A stretch of DNA of 64,000 bases, from assembly GCA_018398805.1 (NCBI GenBank), contig JAGFBZ010000373.1, positions 434,001 to 498,000 on the forward strand. The letters are read 5' to 3'. The notes under the pieces are model-generated. The model was not told the DNA's origin, did no database searches, and worked only from the letters and a program-made list of their open reading frames with translations. Below are positions 54,101 through 63,231 of this stretch, piece by piece. Both the position numbers and the translations under genes were made by a program. Position 1 is the stretch's first letter. Every line of letters starts with the position of its first letter. Source of the DNA: Hirundichthys speculiger (taxonomy: Eukaryota; Chordata; Actinopteri; Beloniformes; Exocoetidae).

Positions 54101-55994
54101 TGTTTTCAAAGAAGAAAACTTAGAAATGCCCAGAACTACTGCAACAAGCTGACCAGTGGTAATCTGGAAAGGATAAATGCATTAGATAAATCATTGAAGA
54201 GACCTGTGATCACAGGTGTGTGATTATTATTATTTTTTTTTTATCTGTGTCTGTATCTGTATGATAGAAACACCTTCTTCAAACTAAAATTCTTGAGAGA
54301 GGCAAAACAAACACGTATATTAAAATCTGGGTACACAAAGAAAAAAATGAGAGCTATAGTTCACAGATCAACAATGACTCTGTTTACACCTCTTATAAAC
54401 ATTTCCATCTTGGTAAGTTTTCACTGTGAACTATCATGTGAGGAATAACTTAGTTCTCCAACATCCTTTTTGTCATCAGAGAATGTGTAGAAACATTAAA
54501 GCTACAATTTAAAAGTAAGACACAGCCTGAAAATTGGACCGAGTTAAATGCTGTATCAGAGACTCGAGGTCACCTTATGACCACCTGCTGAATACCATCT
54601 GGCTGACATTCTTAATTGGCCGTGTATGGCCTACTCGATACATCGTTAGGTGGTCATACTGGAGTTGAAAAGGGTGGCAGGGAGAGGCAATTACATTAAT
54701 TGCTTGCTTTTGAGAAAAAAAAAGTGTCAGGCTGTGTGAAAATAATTATTGATCCCTTGTTATTAGAAACAAGCATCTGTTTCTAAAAAAAACAAAACAA
54801 AACGTTACAAATCATGAATTTAATTGTAGAATTGAAGATATTGTGTATTTTTGTGTATTTTATTAAATCATGAAAATGTATATAATATTCACATTATTCA
54901 AGAAAGTTCTTGAGCACATTCAGTCATCATTTGATGAGGTTCACCCAACACAGTGACATAAAACACTAGAAGAATACACAAAAATACTGCAATACTGCAG
55001 ATTTCCATCGTGTGGAGCACATTTGTTGTGCCTCTCTCTCGCTCTTTACAAGCATATGAGCTCCGACTGCTGTGCAGCACCTCTTGGCAACACAAGCGGA
55101 CAGGTTTGATTGATTTGAACTTGCAGGCATAGGAACTGTAAGGCCGGGGCATCCAAATCTCCAAACACACATGCTACTTTGTGGTTTCTCTGTTTAAAAC
55201 ACTACCTGGCACTACAGACATGGGCAGTGTCCCAATCCAGGTCTTTGAGGGCCATTGGACTGGCATGATTTAGATGCTTGTCTGTTCTAACCCACCTGAT
55301 TCAAATGAATGGATCACCATCAGCTTGTCATCAAGGTCTTCACTCGTCTGTTCGTTTGGATCAGATGTGTTGGAGCACATTGCATGTACACTTGGATGTC
55401 TGGTCACATTTGCCCTCACACTGCCTCCACCTGTCACCTCAATGTTGCATTTTGCGTATACGCCTTAATTTCTGAGGACACGCACAACTTATGCCCCAAA
55501 TAAATGCAGAATATATCAAGGTAGCTACCATGAGCACATGAAAGAGTGATAAAAAGTTAATTTATTCTCTGTTTCACTCTGCCAGGCAAAGATGTACTTG
55601 CACACCAAAAGCAAGAGAAATAGACTGTGTAGCAGGCTGTTGATTGCTGGCATTGAATGGCAGCTTGGCTGTGCTTTGTTATAGATATGAAGGCAATGTG
55701 ATTCAAGCGAGGTTAGATGAGGAGGAAGACAATTTGTCTCCTGTTGCTTTGGCAGTTGAAGGCACAAAAGAGTGCTGCTGTTTCACCTACTGGCTCAATC
55801 TGGTTAGGGAGAGCACCTCATAGCTAAACTGTGAGCTAATGTAACTCCACATTTCACCCTCGAAAGTCTATTTCAGTTTTAGAAAGCAGGTTAAAGCAGG
55901 TGAATGTAAACGTAAAAATTAACTGAGACAGCTAATGATGGGTTTCAAAAATGTAAAGTTAAAGATAAATAATCTGAAATGTAAACAAATAAAT

Positions 55995-56035
<41 letters not shown>

Positions 56036-58946
56036 AATAATAATAAAAATATAATATGTGTTCAAATATATTTAGTGTGTTATGCCATGGAGATGAGAGA
56101 AAAGGGAGCCTTGAAGAAAAAGACTAATACACTGAGGCAGCTTGAACAGTTAAAAAATAAAAGAGACGACAACATACCACATCACTGTACACAGCTCTAA
56201 GGAGGCCACCTTCTCACAGAGCTCCTTACTCCAGTTTTGGTGATCACATTCTCATTTTAAGCATTTCATGTGGTGAACAGGGTCAGCATGGCAACCCCAT
56301 ACACAACATTCTGCTTTACACTCTGTGTTCTGAAACCTCTTTATCACAGCCAGTGTTAATATTTTCACAAATATGTGCAGAGTAGCTTCAGTAGGAACAA
56401 TTACAGTAGCTCTTCTGTGAGAATGAACACAAGGCCAGGCTTTGCTAGCCAAGCACATCAGTGAACTTGTTACTAATTTACTAGCTGTATCTCCCTTGAT
56501 CACTTTAAGCAGTTTTCAACTACACATTACATGACTTGAATTCTGACACTTGCCCATCTTCTTCTATGAACACAACAGCACCAATACCTCACTACCGACT
56601 GCGTGTATATTACAGTATAACCCAAGATAATCAAGGTTTTTTGTTTTTAATGTTGATCGGTATGTGTTTAGTCTATTATTATTATAAATTCAATTAAATT
56701 AACTCACCATGTGGACGGTAAAGAGGTCCTGACGATTCAGCATAGGAAGAAAATAAGACCAGGCGGTGTTTTTTGTCTTCTTGGCATAGTCAAAGAAAAT
56801 ATTCACCCTCTGGTGGTTCTCCTAATTGACAGTTGAAGTAAAAATCATGTATGAGCAATTGCACAGTAAACCTGGACACAAAACAGAGTGCATGTTTATG
56901 TAAATAATCTTAATAAAGGAACAGTGAGGCTCTCATAAGAAAAAAAAAGAAAAAAACAACAACCACGAAATAGTTTGACATCCCATTTTTACAGATGCAG
57001 TTAATGTCAATAGCTACAGAAATGTCAGATTTTCTGTTTTGTGAATGTTGCCCTCTGAATGTGACCACATATAAACTGAACCCAAATTTCTCTTATGTCA
57101 AGAAATTCAGTGTTGGTGTTCAAAAGTAAATGGAGCTCTTAACTGAAAAATATAAACTCTCATTTCTTTGACAGATAATGTAAGGCTAACAATATATCAG
57201 ATGTTGAAAGCTGAAGTGTTTGAGATTGTGATTATTTCTCAATCTGTGGAGTGTGAAAGTCACTACCTTTTAATGAAGTCAGGTAAATTCAATTTTCTGG
57301 CGAGCCTGACTTGTAAATATGAATAAACTTATCTTTAATTGTGTCTAAAATCCAAGTAACAGGGAGAACAACTGCCAAGGTTGTGTATACATGCAAAACG
57401 TGAAACAAAACTTTCTTTATAAGATTAAAACTTCGTTGAATATCTTTGGGTGACTGAATCATTGTATATGCTTATTATTTACAGTGTGTATTCCCCATTT
57501 TTCCCAGAGCTATGCTTCTGTCAGTGTACCTGAAGAGTGTCATCAATCAGAGTCAGGATGTACTGGACAGTCTGCTCCTTTGAGATGTGGGCCATCAAGT
57601 TTAGAAATGTCTTTGCACACTGAGCACAAACAAAGACATAACATCAATTGTATCCTGTGACAAACTTAACAAACTGCCTTTTTTTTTTTTCTTTTTTATG
57701 TTGAAAACAACTGTAAAACAAATCTGAAAACTGCCATCGCACATTTTCACTAAAGTAAGAGGCAGTTTAATAATAATAACTGTGTAAAAATCCAGAGAGT
57801 GTTAAACGATTGCTCACCTGATGTCCCTCATTGGCCAAAATAACTTGTTTCTCTTCAGAATTAGCCACCTCAAACTTCTTGATGAATTCACAGTCCTCCG
57901 TCGAGATCATCTGACTCCTACAGGAAAATAAATCAAGACATTCAAAACACTACCACAATGACCTCTGTATTGTACATTAAACATTTTTCAAAAGACATAT
58001 GAAATTCAACTGCTGGCTAAAAAATTGTTTCCATTCAAGAGTAACAAAGAAATCAGAACATTTCTCCTACCACTGAGGCACGATGACTCTATACACCCAA
58101 CCCATGCCTTTAACACACTCACTGCAGCTTTGTTTTGTCACTAGCACACTGCTTCAAATTGCATTGGACAGCTTGAGCAATAATGGAAATTAACCTGGAC
58201 ATATCACATGTTATTGTCAAGAAGGAAACACATCTGGGTCTGTGAGGGCCAACAGTTGCTTATAGGATGCCCAGCAAAACTAGAAACATTTCATTTGTTT
58301 ATCATATTTATCCCCCGTATCATTATCTGTTTATTATTTATACTGCAATAATAATATTATTCTCCAGAGGAAAATTAACCATTAATATACTGAACACATT
58401 GAAATTAAAGCTGGTGCAATGAAACAGTCTGCGTACAACAGGAAGTATCACTCAAGACAGTGAATCACAATTCAGGAACTACAGCGGAGCTGCTTTTAGA
58501 CTGCCAGACTACCACAGCGGTGCATTATTCCCCTGTCATTTTCTAACACACCCACTCAACTCCATCTCAATAGCAAACATTAAGACCAAATTTCTTGTGA
58601 CAATGTCTACAAAAATACGAAACGTGCAAGCCAAAAAGCTGAATTCATTGTATTGTACCGAAGAGATTTGGACTCAACATGTCCAATGGTGACTTTTCAT
58701 AATTCACAAAAAAGTTTCTTTTTATCGCATAAAAAGAAACATTTAACTTTGAAATCACAAGTTTCTGCTTATATGAGCTAAAACCTTAAAGCAGCTTCCA
58801 AGTAACTCATGACAGCATTCATCTTATGAGGTGTAAACTTACTGAAGATACGACTGCCAGTTGACCAGATTGGCCCGAACCTCAGCTGCTTTAGCAGCAA
58901 TGATGTTGGTGGGGACAGCAGCGTCCACGGCCCCGCGGATATCCAT
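30516..58946 (-). CDS. atp6v1h: V-type proton ATPase subunit H, complete, 13 coding exons
   Basis: Coding exons are 58946-58843, 57917-57818, 57619-57530, 56821-56708, 50897-50793, 50052-49993, 49028-48931, 46981-46789, 42575-42397, 40988-40863, 38925-38824, 36099-35986 and 30585-30516. The sum is 1455 nt, or 484 aa (human 483). All junctions are AG/GT and in frame. Subunit H is an all-helical HEAT/armadillo-like protein of the cytosolic V1 sector. It bridges to V0, is needed for ATP-driven proton pumping, and silences ATPase activity in free V1. Recognisable conserved blocks are [16 protein letters not shown] at the N-terminus, [72 protein letters not shown] and VHNWEYLG, ending AARS. The start is fixed by an in-frame TAG two codons upstream of the ATG. 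The sixth coding exon (60 nt) is the divergent, probably skippable one. The introns carry many repeats but no exon is damaged. Confidence 0.97.
32104..32965 (+). mobile_element. non-autonomous Tc1/mariner-like element with terminal inverted repeats
   Basis: The left end (AACCCCAATTTTAAAAAAAA) and the right end (TTTTTTTGGCATTGGGGTT) are inverted repeats, each followed inward by the 'AATGCAACGATTTGCAAAT' type block. The interior has 'CATCAAAGTCAAAATGTGC' and 'CACTGCATGGGCTCAGGAAC', also seen in the related copy at 59900-61525. There is no transposase frame left. It is in the last intron of atp6v1h. Confidence 0.75.
36100..38147. other. atp6v1h intron 11, no recognised feature
   Basis: AT-rich intron sequence up to the microsatellite. 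Plus-strand frames at 36605-36835 and 37035-37433 are open but match nothing I know and have no splice or start context. I see no transposon ends. Confidence 0.45.
38149..38401. repeat. compound microsatellite (CATA)n then (TA)n
   Basis: About 45 bases of CATA/TACA repeats (38149-38195) run into roughly 200 bases of TA repeats broken by GATA, CATA and CTA units. It lies in atp6v1h intron 11 and abuts the foldback element at 38428. Confidence 0.95.
38428..38635. repeat. near-palindromic foldback element, about 208 bp
   Basis: The left arm (38428-38514) and right arm (about 38534-38635) are inverted copies. Outer blocks are ACATGTTTATGTAC versus GTACATAAACATG, and TACTACATGC versus CATGTAGTA. 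Inner blocks are CATACTTGATACCTTGATTT versus AAATCAAGGTTTCAAGTATG, and TTTGTCATTTAAA versus TTTAAATGACAAA. The centre is a self-complementary TA run. Arms differ by small indels and substitutions. It could be a palindromic MITE or a hairpin-RNA source. No coding content was found. Confidence 0.8.
39090..39123. repeat. (AAT)n microsatellite
   Basis: About eleven AAT units in atp6v1h intron 10. Confidence 0.95.
40743..40778. repeat. perfect 16-bp hairpin with TGCT loop
   Basis: AACCATTAGCATTTTC (40743-40758) is followed by TGCT and then its exact reverse complement (40763-40778). It lies about 85 bases downstream, in transcript sense, of the exon ending at 40863, within the intron. Confidence 0.9.
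41530..41667. repeat. 46-bp minisatellite, three units
   Basis: Units 41530-41575, 41576-41621 and 41622-41667 begin GTTGCCTTGTACTCAGTG and end TTCGTTTAATT. The first two are identical and the third differs by one base near its end (TTTGATT). It is in atp6v1h intron 9. Confidence 0.95.
42243..42268. repeat. (CA)n microsatellite
   Basis: About 12 CA units, in the atp6v1h intron just downstream (transcript sense) of the exon ending at 42397. Confidence 0.9.
43891..44335. mobile_element. hAT-type MITE with 8-bp target-site duplication
   Basis: The element body 43899-44327 (429 bp) starts TAGAGCTGAGCAG and ends CAGCCCTA, an imperfect inverted pair (TAGAGCTG/TAGGGCTG). It is flanked by exact copies of GCTCCTAT at 43891-43898 and 44328-44335. 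Inside, both ends carry many ATCGATA/TATCGT motifs typical of a common fish hAT family. There is no transposase. An 8-bp duplication is the hAT hallmark. It is in atp6v1h intron 8. Confidence 0.88.
45710..46035 (+). mobile_element. tRNA-headed interspersed repeat (SINE-like)
   Basis: The copy begins AGCAGCACGGTGGCTTGGTGG (A-box-like) with TGGTTTGAACCTC (B-box-like). It continues through 'GTGTGGAGTTTGCGTGTTCTC', 'CCAAAGACATGCAACTTAGG' and 'CCTGTGATGGACTGGTGAC', the standard order of the commonest such repeat in fish. It is in atp6v1h intron 8. Confidence 0.85.
47762..47952. mobile_element. 175-bp MITE with 8-bp target-site duplication
   Basis: The body 47770-47944 begins CAGGGGCGCCG and ends CGGTGCCCCAG. 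These ends are inverted with two mismatches. Exact CCTGCAGG copies flank it at 47762-47769 and 47945-47952. The interior is C/G-run rich (GGGCCCC blocks) and non-coding. End type and duplication length point to hAT. It lies in atp6v1h intron 7. Confidence 0.85.
49993..50052 (-). CDS. atp6v1h: atp6v1h coding exon 6, likely alternatively spliced
   Basis: This 60-nt exon encodes residues 172-191 ([12 protein letters not shown], then a hydrophobic-polar end TPSE). It begins and ends between codons, so skipping keeps the frame. In mammals the equivalent 18-residue exon is alternatively spliced to give the two SFD isoforms of 57 and 50 kDa. The sequence is far less conserved than its neighbours and two residues longer. 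Splice sites are good (TTAG/AAT and GAA/GTGAGT). Confidence 0.85.
51240..52010 (-). mobile_element. Tc1-like transposase relic
   Basis: On the minus strand there is [16 protein letters not shown] near the start of the transposase (51810-51992). About 500 bases further along comes [13 protein letters not shown] (51385-51425), the expected order for a Tc1-like protein. The parts between are broken by stops and frameshifts. It is inactive and lies in atp6v1h intron 4, next to the LINE relic at 52080-54000. Confidence 0.75.
52080..54000 (-). mobile_element. decayed non-LTR retrotransposon (LINE), internal part
   Basis: On the minus strand the pieces come in LINE order. First is a post-endonuclease linker ([14 protein letters not shown], 53261-53305), then [10 protein letters not shown] (53040-53072) and a [12 protein letters not shown] block. 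After a deletion come [12 protein letters not shown] sequence (near 52400) and [20 protein letters not shown] with [17 protein letters not shown] (52190-52290). The core reverse-transcriptase catalytic region is missing. Stops and shifts separate all pieces, so it is dead. The exact clade is not settled by eye. Confidence 0.75.
55217..55350. mobile_element. fragment of a hAT-like non-autonomous element
   Basis: 'GTGTCCCAATCCAGGTCTTTG' followed by 'CTAACCCACCTGATTCAAAT' and 'AAGGTCTTCA' resembles one end of a frequent fish MITE. The matching opposite end was not found nearby. Confidence 0.45.
55997..56045. repeat. (ATT)n/(AAT)n microsatellite with a strand-symmetric switch
   Basis: About eleven ATT units turn directly into about four AAT units, so the array is partly self-complementary. 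It is in atp6v1h intron 4. Confidence 0.9.
58714..58740. repeat. perfect 12-bp hairpin with CGC loop
   Basis: GTTTCTTTTTAT, CGC, ATAAAAAGAAAC. It lies 100 bases from the first coding exon of atp6v1h, in intron 1. Confidence 0.9.
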
Positions 58947-58974
58947 CTTCTACTATATCCCCAATAGTTTTTGC
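58947..58974 (-). other. atp6v1h: 5'UTR segment of the first coding exon of atp6v1h
   Basis: A pyrimidine tract ending TTTTTCCCAATTAG on the minus strand makes an acceptor, with the exon starting at 58974. 28 untranslated bases then precede the ATG, including an in-frame TAG. Confidence 0.55.
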
Positions 58975-59678
58975 CTAATTGGGAAAAAGAGTTATACTGC
59001 CTGACAGGAAAGAAAATCAACTTCTGCACAGTGGCTCAAGACCAGAAGAAAATGTGGCACGTTTGGTCCTTGTTTTCAGAGCTGTCAAAAGCTAGAAAAT
59101 GCAGAACTAACATCGGGAGGGGGACGTTATTTCCCAAACTAATTAAATGTTAGCAGAGTAGTTAACCAGGCAGGAATGGTTTTAAGCCCATACAAAACAT
59201 TACTGAACATACTTTGTGCGCAATTATACATTTATACACTTTTTCAACGTTAACTTTTCAACTTTACTTCTTTTTTTTTCTCACTAAACATGTTAACAGA
59301 GTCCTCAGCAGCTAAAGCTAGCAGCAGGTCACGTTAGCCAACTAGCTTAACCCAATGTCACGATGAATTACAGCGACTATTCTATAGAAGTAACCGAGAA
59401 CACAGCCTAGGAAATAATTCGTAAGTAGACTGTAGTCAGATATAGCTTCAACAAGTCAAAAACAATCAAATTTTAGCGCTTAAGCCACATGAACACCATT
59501 ATTTCAGAGCAAGCTAGAAAACCAATAGCAAAAGCTGAGGGTGCTAATTTAGCTTCGTGTAAACCTGTAAGCCGTCAACATGACACACGCAACACAGGTA
59601 ACAACATAAAGATTGGTACATTGTGTACATAGTGCTGTATCTGACAGATTCTAATTCATATGATGTTAAAGTACTTAC

Positions 59679-59765
59679 CCAGATGCTGTGCTGTGCTAAC
59701 AGCTGATAGACTACAACACAACGTCACGATCTGTCATGTGACAGTCAGTCAGTCAGTCACATGCG
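59679..59765 (-). promoter_or_regulatory. atp6v1h: atp6v1h non-coding first exon and promoter with CLEAR-like E-boxes
   Basis: A minus-strand donor (CATCTGG/GTAAGT at 59678/59679) ends a leader exon of uncertain length. Just upstream of, or within, it lie GTCATGTGAC (59733-59742) and GTCACATG (59756-59763). These differ by one or two bases from GTCACGTGAC, the site by which TFEB/TFE3 drive lysosomal genes including V-ATPase subunits. GTCA repeats (59743-59760) surround them. The transcription start is not seen. Confidence 0.55.
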
Positions 59766-59899
59766 CCTCAGTCTGTCCGCTGCAGACAAGTTCTGGGTAA
59801 ATGCGAAGAGATTTGTTCAAGTGAGACAGAATAACGTAATAAAACTACTGAGAGGTTTTAAATAACATGAAAAAGATGTTGCCTTAGCAAAATAAATGA

Positions 59900-61525
59900 A
59901 TAAATAAAATCTAATTCCAAATGAGGTGGAGCGCCGCTAAACGTAAATAAGAGCAGAATGTAAGGATTTGCAAATCTCTAATTCTCAACAGAATATAAAG
60001 AATTTAACAGGAGCTGAAATTGAGGTATCATACAATGTCATGGAAAATATTCAGTCATTTGGACTCTATTGGGAGGAACACGTCTCAAAAAACTTGGAAC
60101 GGGCAACAAAAGTGCTGGGAAAGTAATTGGTGTAAATCAAGAAAAAATGAAGGAGCATTTGACAACTAATTAAGTTAACAGGAACAACAGGTCAGTTACA
60201 GGACTGGGTTTAAAAGGACCATTTTTGGATGTAAAGATGGGCAGAAGTTCACCAATCTGTGGAATAATTTCAGAAAAATATAACATAAAATTGCAAAGAC
60301 TTTGAAGATCCCATTATCTACAGTACATCCATTATCTATAACCACCTTATTCCCGTTCAGGGTCACAGGGATCTGCTGAGGGCCTATACCAACTCCCTTT
60401 GGTCAAAAGGCAGGGATACACCCTGGACTGGTCACCAGCCCATTGCAGAGCTACATGTAGACGAACAACCATGTGCACTCACAGTCATTCTGACAGGCAG
60501 TTTATCATCAGTTAACCTGATATCCATGTCTTTGGATTGTGGGAGGAGGCTGGAGAACCTGCTCGGATTTGAACTAAGAATCTTCTTTCTGTGAGGTTAA
60601 CAGTGTTAACCATCAAGCCACCACACAGCCCTTTGTAATAATTATAGAAAGATTCAGAGAATGTCAGAGTGTCAGTCTGCAACAGACAAGGCTGAAGGTC
60701 AAAACTGGATTCACATGATCTTTGGGCCCTCAGATGGCACTGCATTAAAAACAGGCATGATTCTCTACTGGACATCACTGCATGGGCTCAGGAACACTTC
60801 CAGAAATTGCTTTCTGTGAGCACAAATCCACAAATGATCCACAATGCAAGTTAAAGCTGTATTATGCAATGAAGAACTTATGGTATGGGGCTGCAGTAGT
60901 GCCTATAATGTGAGCAGCTTACACATCTAAAAAGCATTTAATGCTGAAGTGTATCAGCTTTAGAGCTACATATACTCCTATGTGGACATTTCTTTCAAGG
61001 AAAGCTTTGCATATTTCAGCTAGACAATGTCAAACCCCATACTTCATCCATCACAAAAAAATGGCTTCACAGGAGAAGAGTCCAGGTGCTGAACCTGCTG
61101 AACATGCTGAAACTTTCACCAATATAAAGCATTTGGTGCATCATAAAATGAGAAATCCAGCAATGAAGGCCCAGGACTGTTGAGCAGCTAGAATCCTGCA
61201 TCAGACTAGATCGGGACAACGTTCCTCTCCTAAAGCTCCAGCAACTGGTCTCTTCACTTCCCAGACAGTTGTTAAAAGAAGAAGGAATGCTACACAATGG
61301 TAAATATCACCCTGTTCCAACCTCTTTGAAATGTGTCTCTGCCATCAAAGTCAAAATGAGCAAATTTCATGAAATTGTAAAATGTCTCATTTTTGACATC
61401 TGATATGTTCTTATGTTGTATTGGAAGTAAAATAAAGGTTGATGAGATTTACAAATCATTGCATTCTGTTTTTTTTACATTTTACACAGTATCCCAACTT
61501 TTTTGGAATTTGAGTTTTAATCTAA
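59900..61525 (+). mobile_element. Tc1/mariner-superfamily relic interrupted by a SINE
   Basis: The outer parts match the element at 32104-32965 ('GATTTGCAAAT' near the left end, 'CAACTTTTTTGGAATT' at the right end). At about 61020-61300 on the plus strand the remains of a DDE transposase C-terminus are visible (LDNVKPHT..., then RTVEQLESCI and LQQLVSS), with stops and shifts. The stretch 60320-60640 is a separate insertion. It cannot be active. Confidence 0.75.
60320..60640 (-). mobile_element. tRNA-headed SINE-like repeat inserted in the Tc1/mariner relic
   Basis: In reverse orientation it shows the same landmarks as 45710-46035. The 3' part is at 60320-60430 ('CCCTGGACTGGTCACC' on the plus strand), then 'CCATGTCTTTGGATTGTGGG', then the tRNA-like head near 60590-60640 (GTGTTAACCATCAAGCCACC). 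It is younger than the DNA transposon it splits. Confidence 0.75.
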
Positions 61526-62389
61526 TAATAGTTGATTCATTATTTAGTTTAGGAATATGATTTACTGACAGATTGTGCTCATTGGCGATTTTGTAAATTA
61601 TGAAAACTTTGGGCCTGTTTTGCAGAGCAGTAAGCAATAAGAGCATTTATCCAGTTATTATACTTAAGCACATACTGTATATGACATACTTGAGTATGTT
61701 GATCCTTCGTTATACTTCCACTGCAGCTTAGTAAATGGAACTATTACTTCCACTAAGTTAAATCTCGATCTGTTTTTATTTTTATATGACATAGTTTATG
61801 AGTAAAATGTAAGTCTGTAAAAGCAGCATCAGTGTTTTCCATGTTAACATCAGCTTTAAATTCATTTGAAGAAATATTTGATTATTTTGAGGGATCGTAG
61901 CTTCGCTTTCTCTATCGTCCATCTCAGCACTTGCCAAAAACAAATCAAAGCCAGAGTCCAAAATCACCCCCACTCACTTTTTAGGGAATTACTTTTTTTC
62001 TGCTTGATGAGCCCTTTTGCCACATTTTTAGCATAGTCTTTGAGCTGTACTCACAGACTTTTACTTAAGTGATCTTTTCAATGCAAGCTCTGTGCAGATA
62101 TTAGTACTTTGAAATCAACGATATTATTTAGCATTATATCAAACAGCACTATATTAGCATTATGATTTAGTAAACTCCACAAGTATAAGTTGTATACCTA
62201 CTTTGACATTTTGTCTGAATATTAGCTGCATATTAACTTTAAATGACCGTACATGTTCAGTATATCTAAGATTTCTTAATTGATTTTGGGACCTCACTGG
62301 TTGTTGGTGTCTTTCCAGTCACTGATGATTAAAAATGTTCAGCCAGACTGAATGTGAGCAAGAATGGTTGTCTGTCTCATTCTGCTCTG

Positions 62390-62520
62390 TAAAGCCTTGT
62401 GATGGATTGGCAACCTGCCTGAGTCACAACCCGCCTCTTGACTGACAACAGCTGGGAAAGGCTCCAGCACCCTGTCTTACTGAATAGGATGAAGCAGGTA
62501 TAAAATAAATGGACAGATGG
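62390..62520 (+). repeat. SINE/LINE 3' tail
   Basis: 'TTGTGATGGATTGGCAACCTG', 'AACAGCTGGGAAAGGCTCCAG' and a final 'AAATGGACAGATGG' are the usual 3' landmarks of the common fish repeat. The head is missing. Confidence 0.7.
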
Positions 62521-63042
62521 GCATCCAAGGGAATGTTCAGCAGTGCTGTTAAATATTAGACATGAACAGATAATTTCCGAAATGCTTCTGTAAAACAGAA
62601 TGACGTCATGATTGATATTTACACTATAACTCTATATTGTTCTTTCTCAAAGATCAATTTCCCAGACTTTTTATACCTTTTATCATTCAAGCAAATTAAA
62701 AATGAAATATATACAATCAGTCTCCCTCTGTCCAACCAGTTCAGACAGGAAGACCTCTGGGCTTAATCTGGCCTAAGCTGGTGAGACGCAGTAAAGCACA
62801 GAGGAATCAGGATTGCAACCAGTGGGAACATTGTCCTAATCCCCTCCTGCCCTCTCCTTTGTAAACACTCTTCGATTCGTCAGGGTTACAAATGCTTTTT
62901 CAACCCTCTCCATCTCTATGTCACAATGTTCTTCAGAACAGACACTGGAAAAACATAGAGCAAGGGTACGGGAAGCGTGGATTTCTTATGATCTCAAGCA
63001 GTCCTGGGCCTCACGTGGCGACTGAGGCCTCATGGTTGGAGC

Positions 63043-63231
63043 ATGCCATGTGCTAGAGTGGTGAAGCAGTGGGAGATCAGGCCCACGATTGTGCTGCGGA
63101 GGATCAAACGCACCAGAACCCTGATGTGGCAGTGGATACAGGGGCTGGTCCAAGCCTGCCGGCACAGTGTGGGGTACCAGGTCAACTACAATGGCCCAGA
63201 CAGGGAGGAACAGGAGATGGTGTGCCTTGAG
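63043..63231 (+). CDS. candidate coding exon of unknown gene
   Basis: An open frame of 63 codons runs from the first ATG after an in-frame TGA (about 62988) to a plausible donor GAG/GTACGG at 63231. It is markedly richer in G and C than the flanking DNA. The product is basic in the first half (RRIKRTRT) with tryptophans (MWQWIQGL), then acidic (DREEQE). I recognise no domain. In mammals RGS20 lies head-to-head with ATP6V1H in just this position and strand, but the sequence does not resemble the RGS20 N-termini I know. It may be a first exon of another transcript, or chance. Confidence 0.35.

Noticed and set aside
54898..55170. Minus-strand frame containing a signal-peptide-like stretch ([17 protein letters not shown])
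   Set aside because: The frame stops soon after, with no mature domain, conserved cysteine pattern or splice donor of note. Hydrophobic runs are frequent in T-rich DNA.
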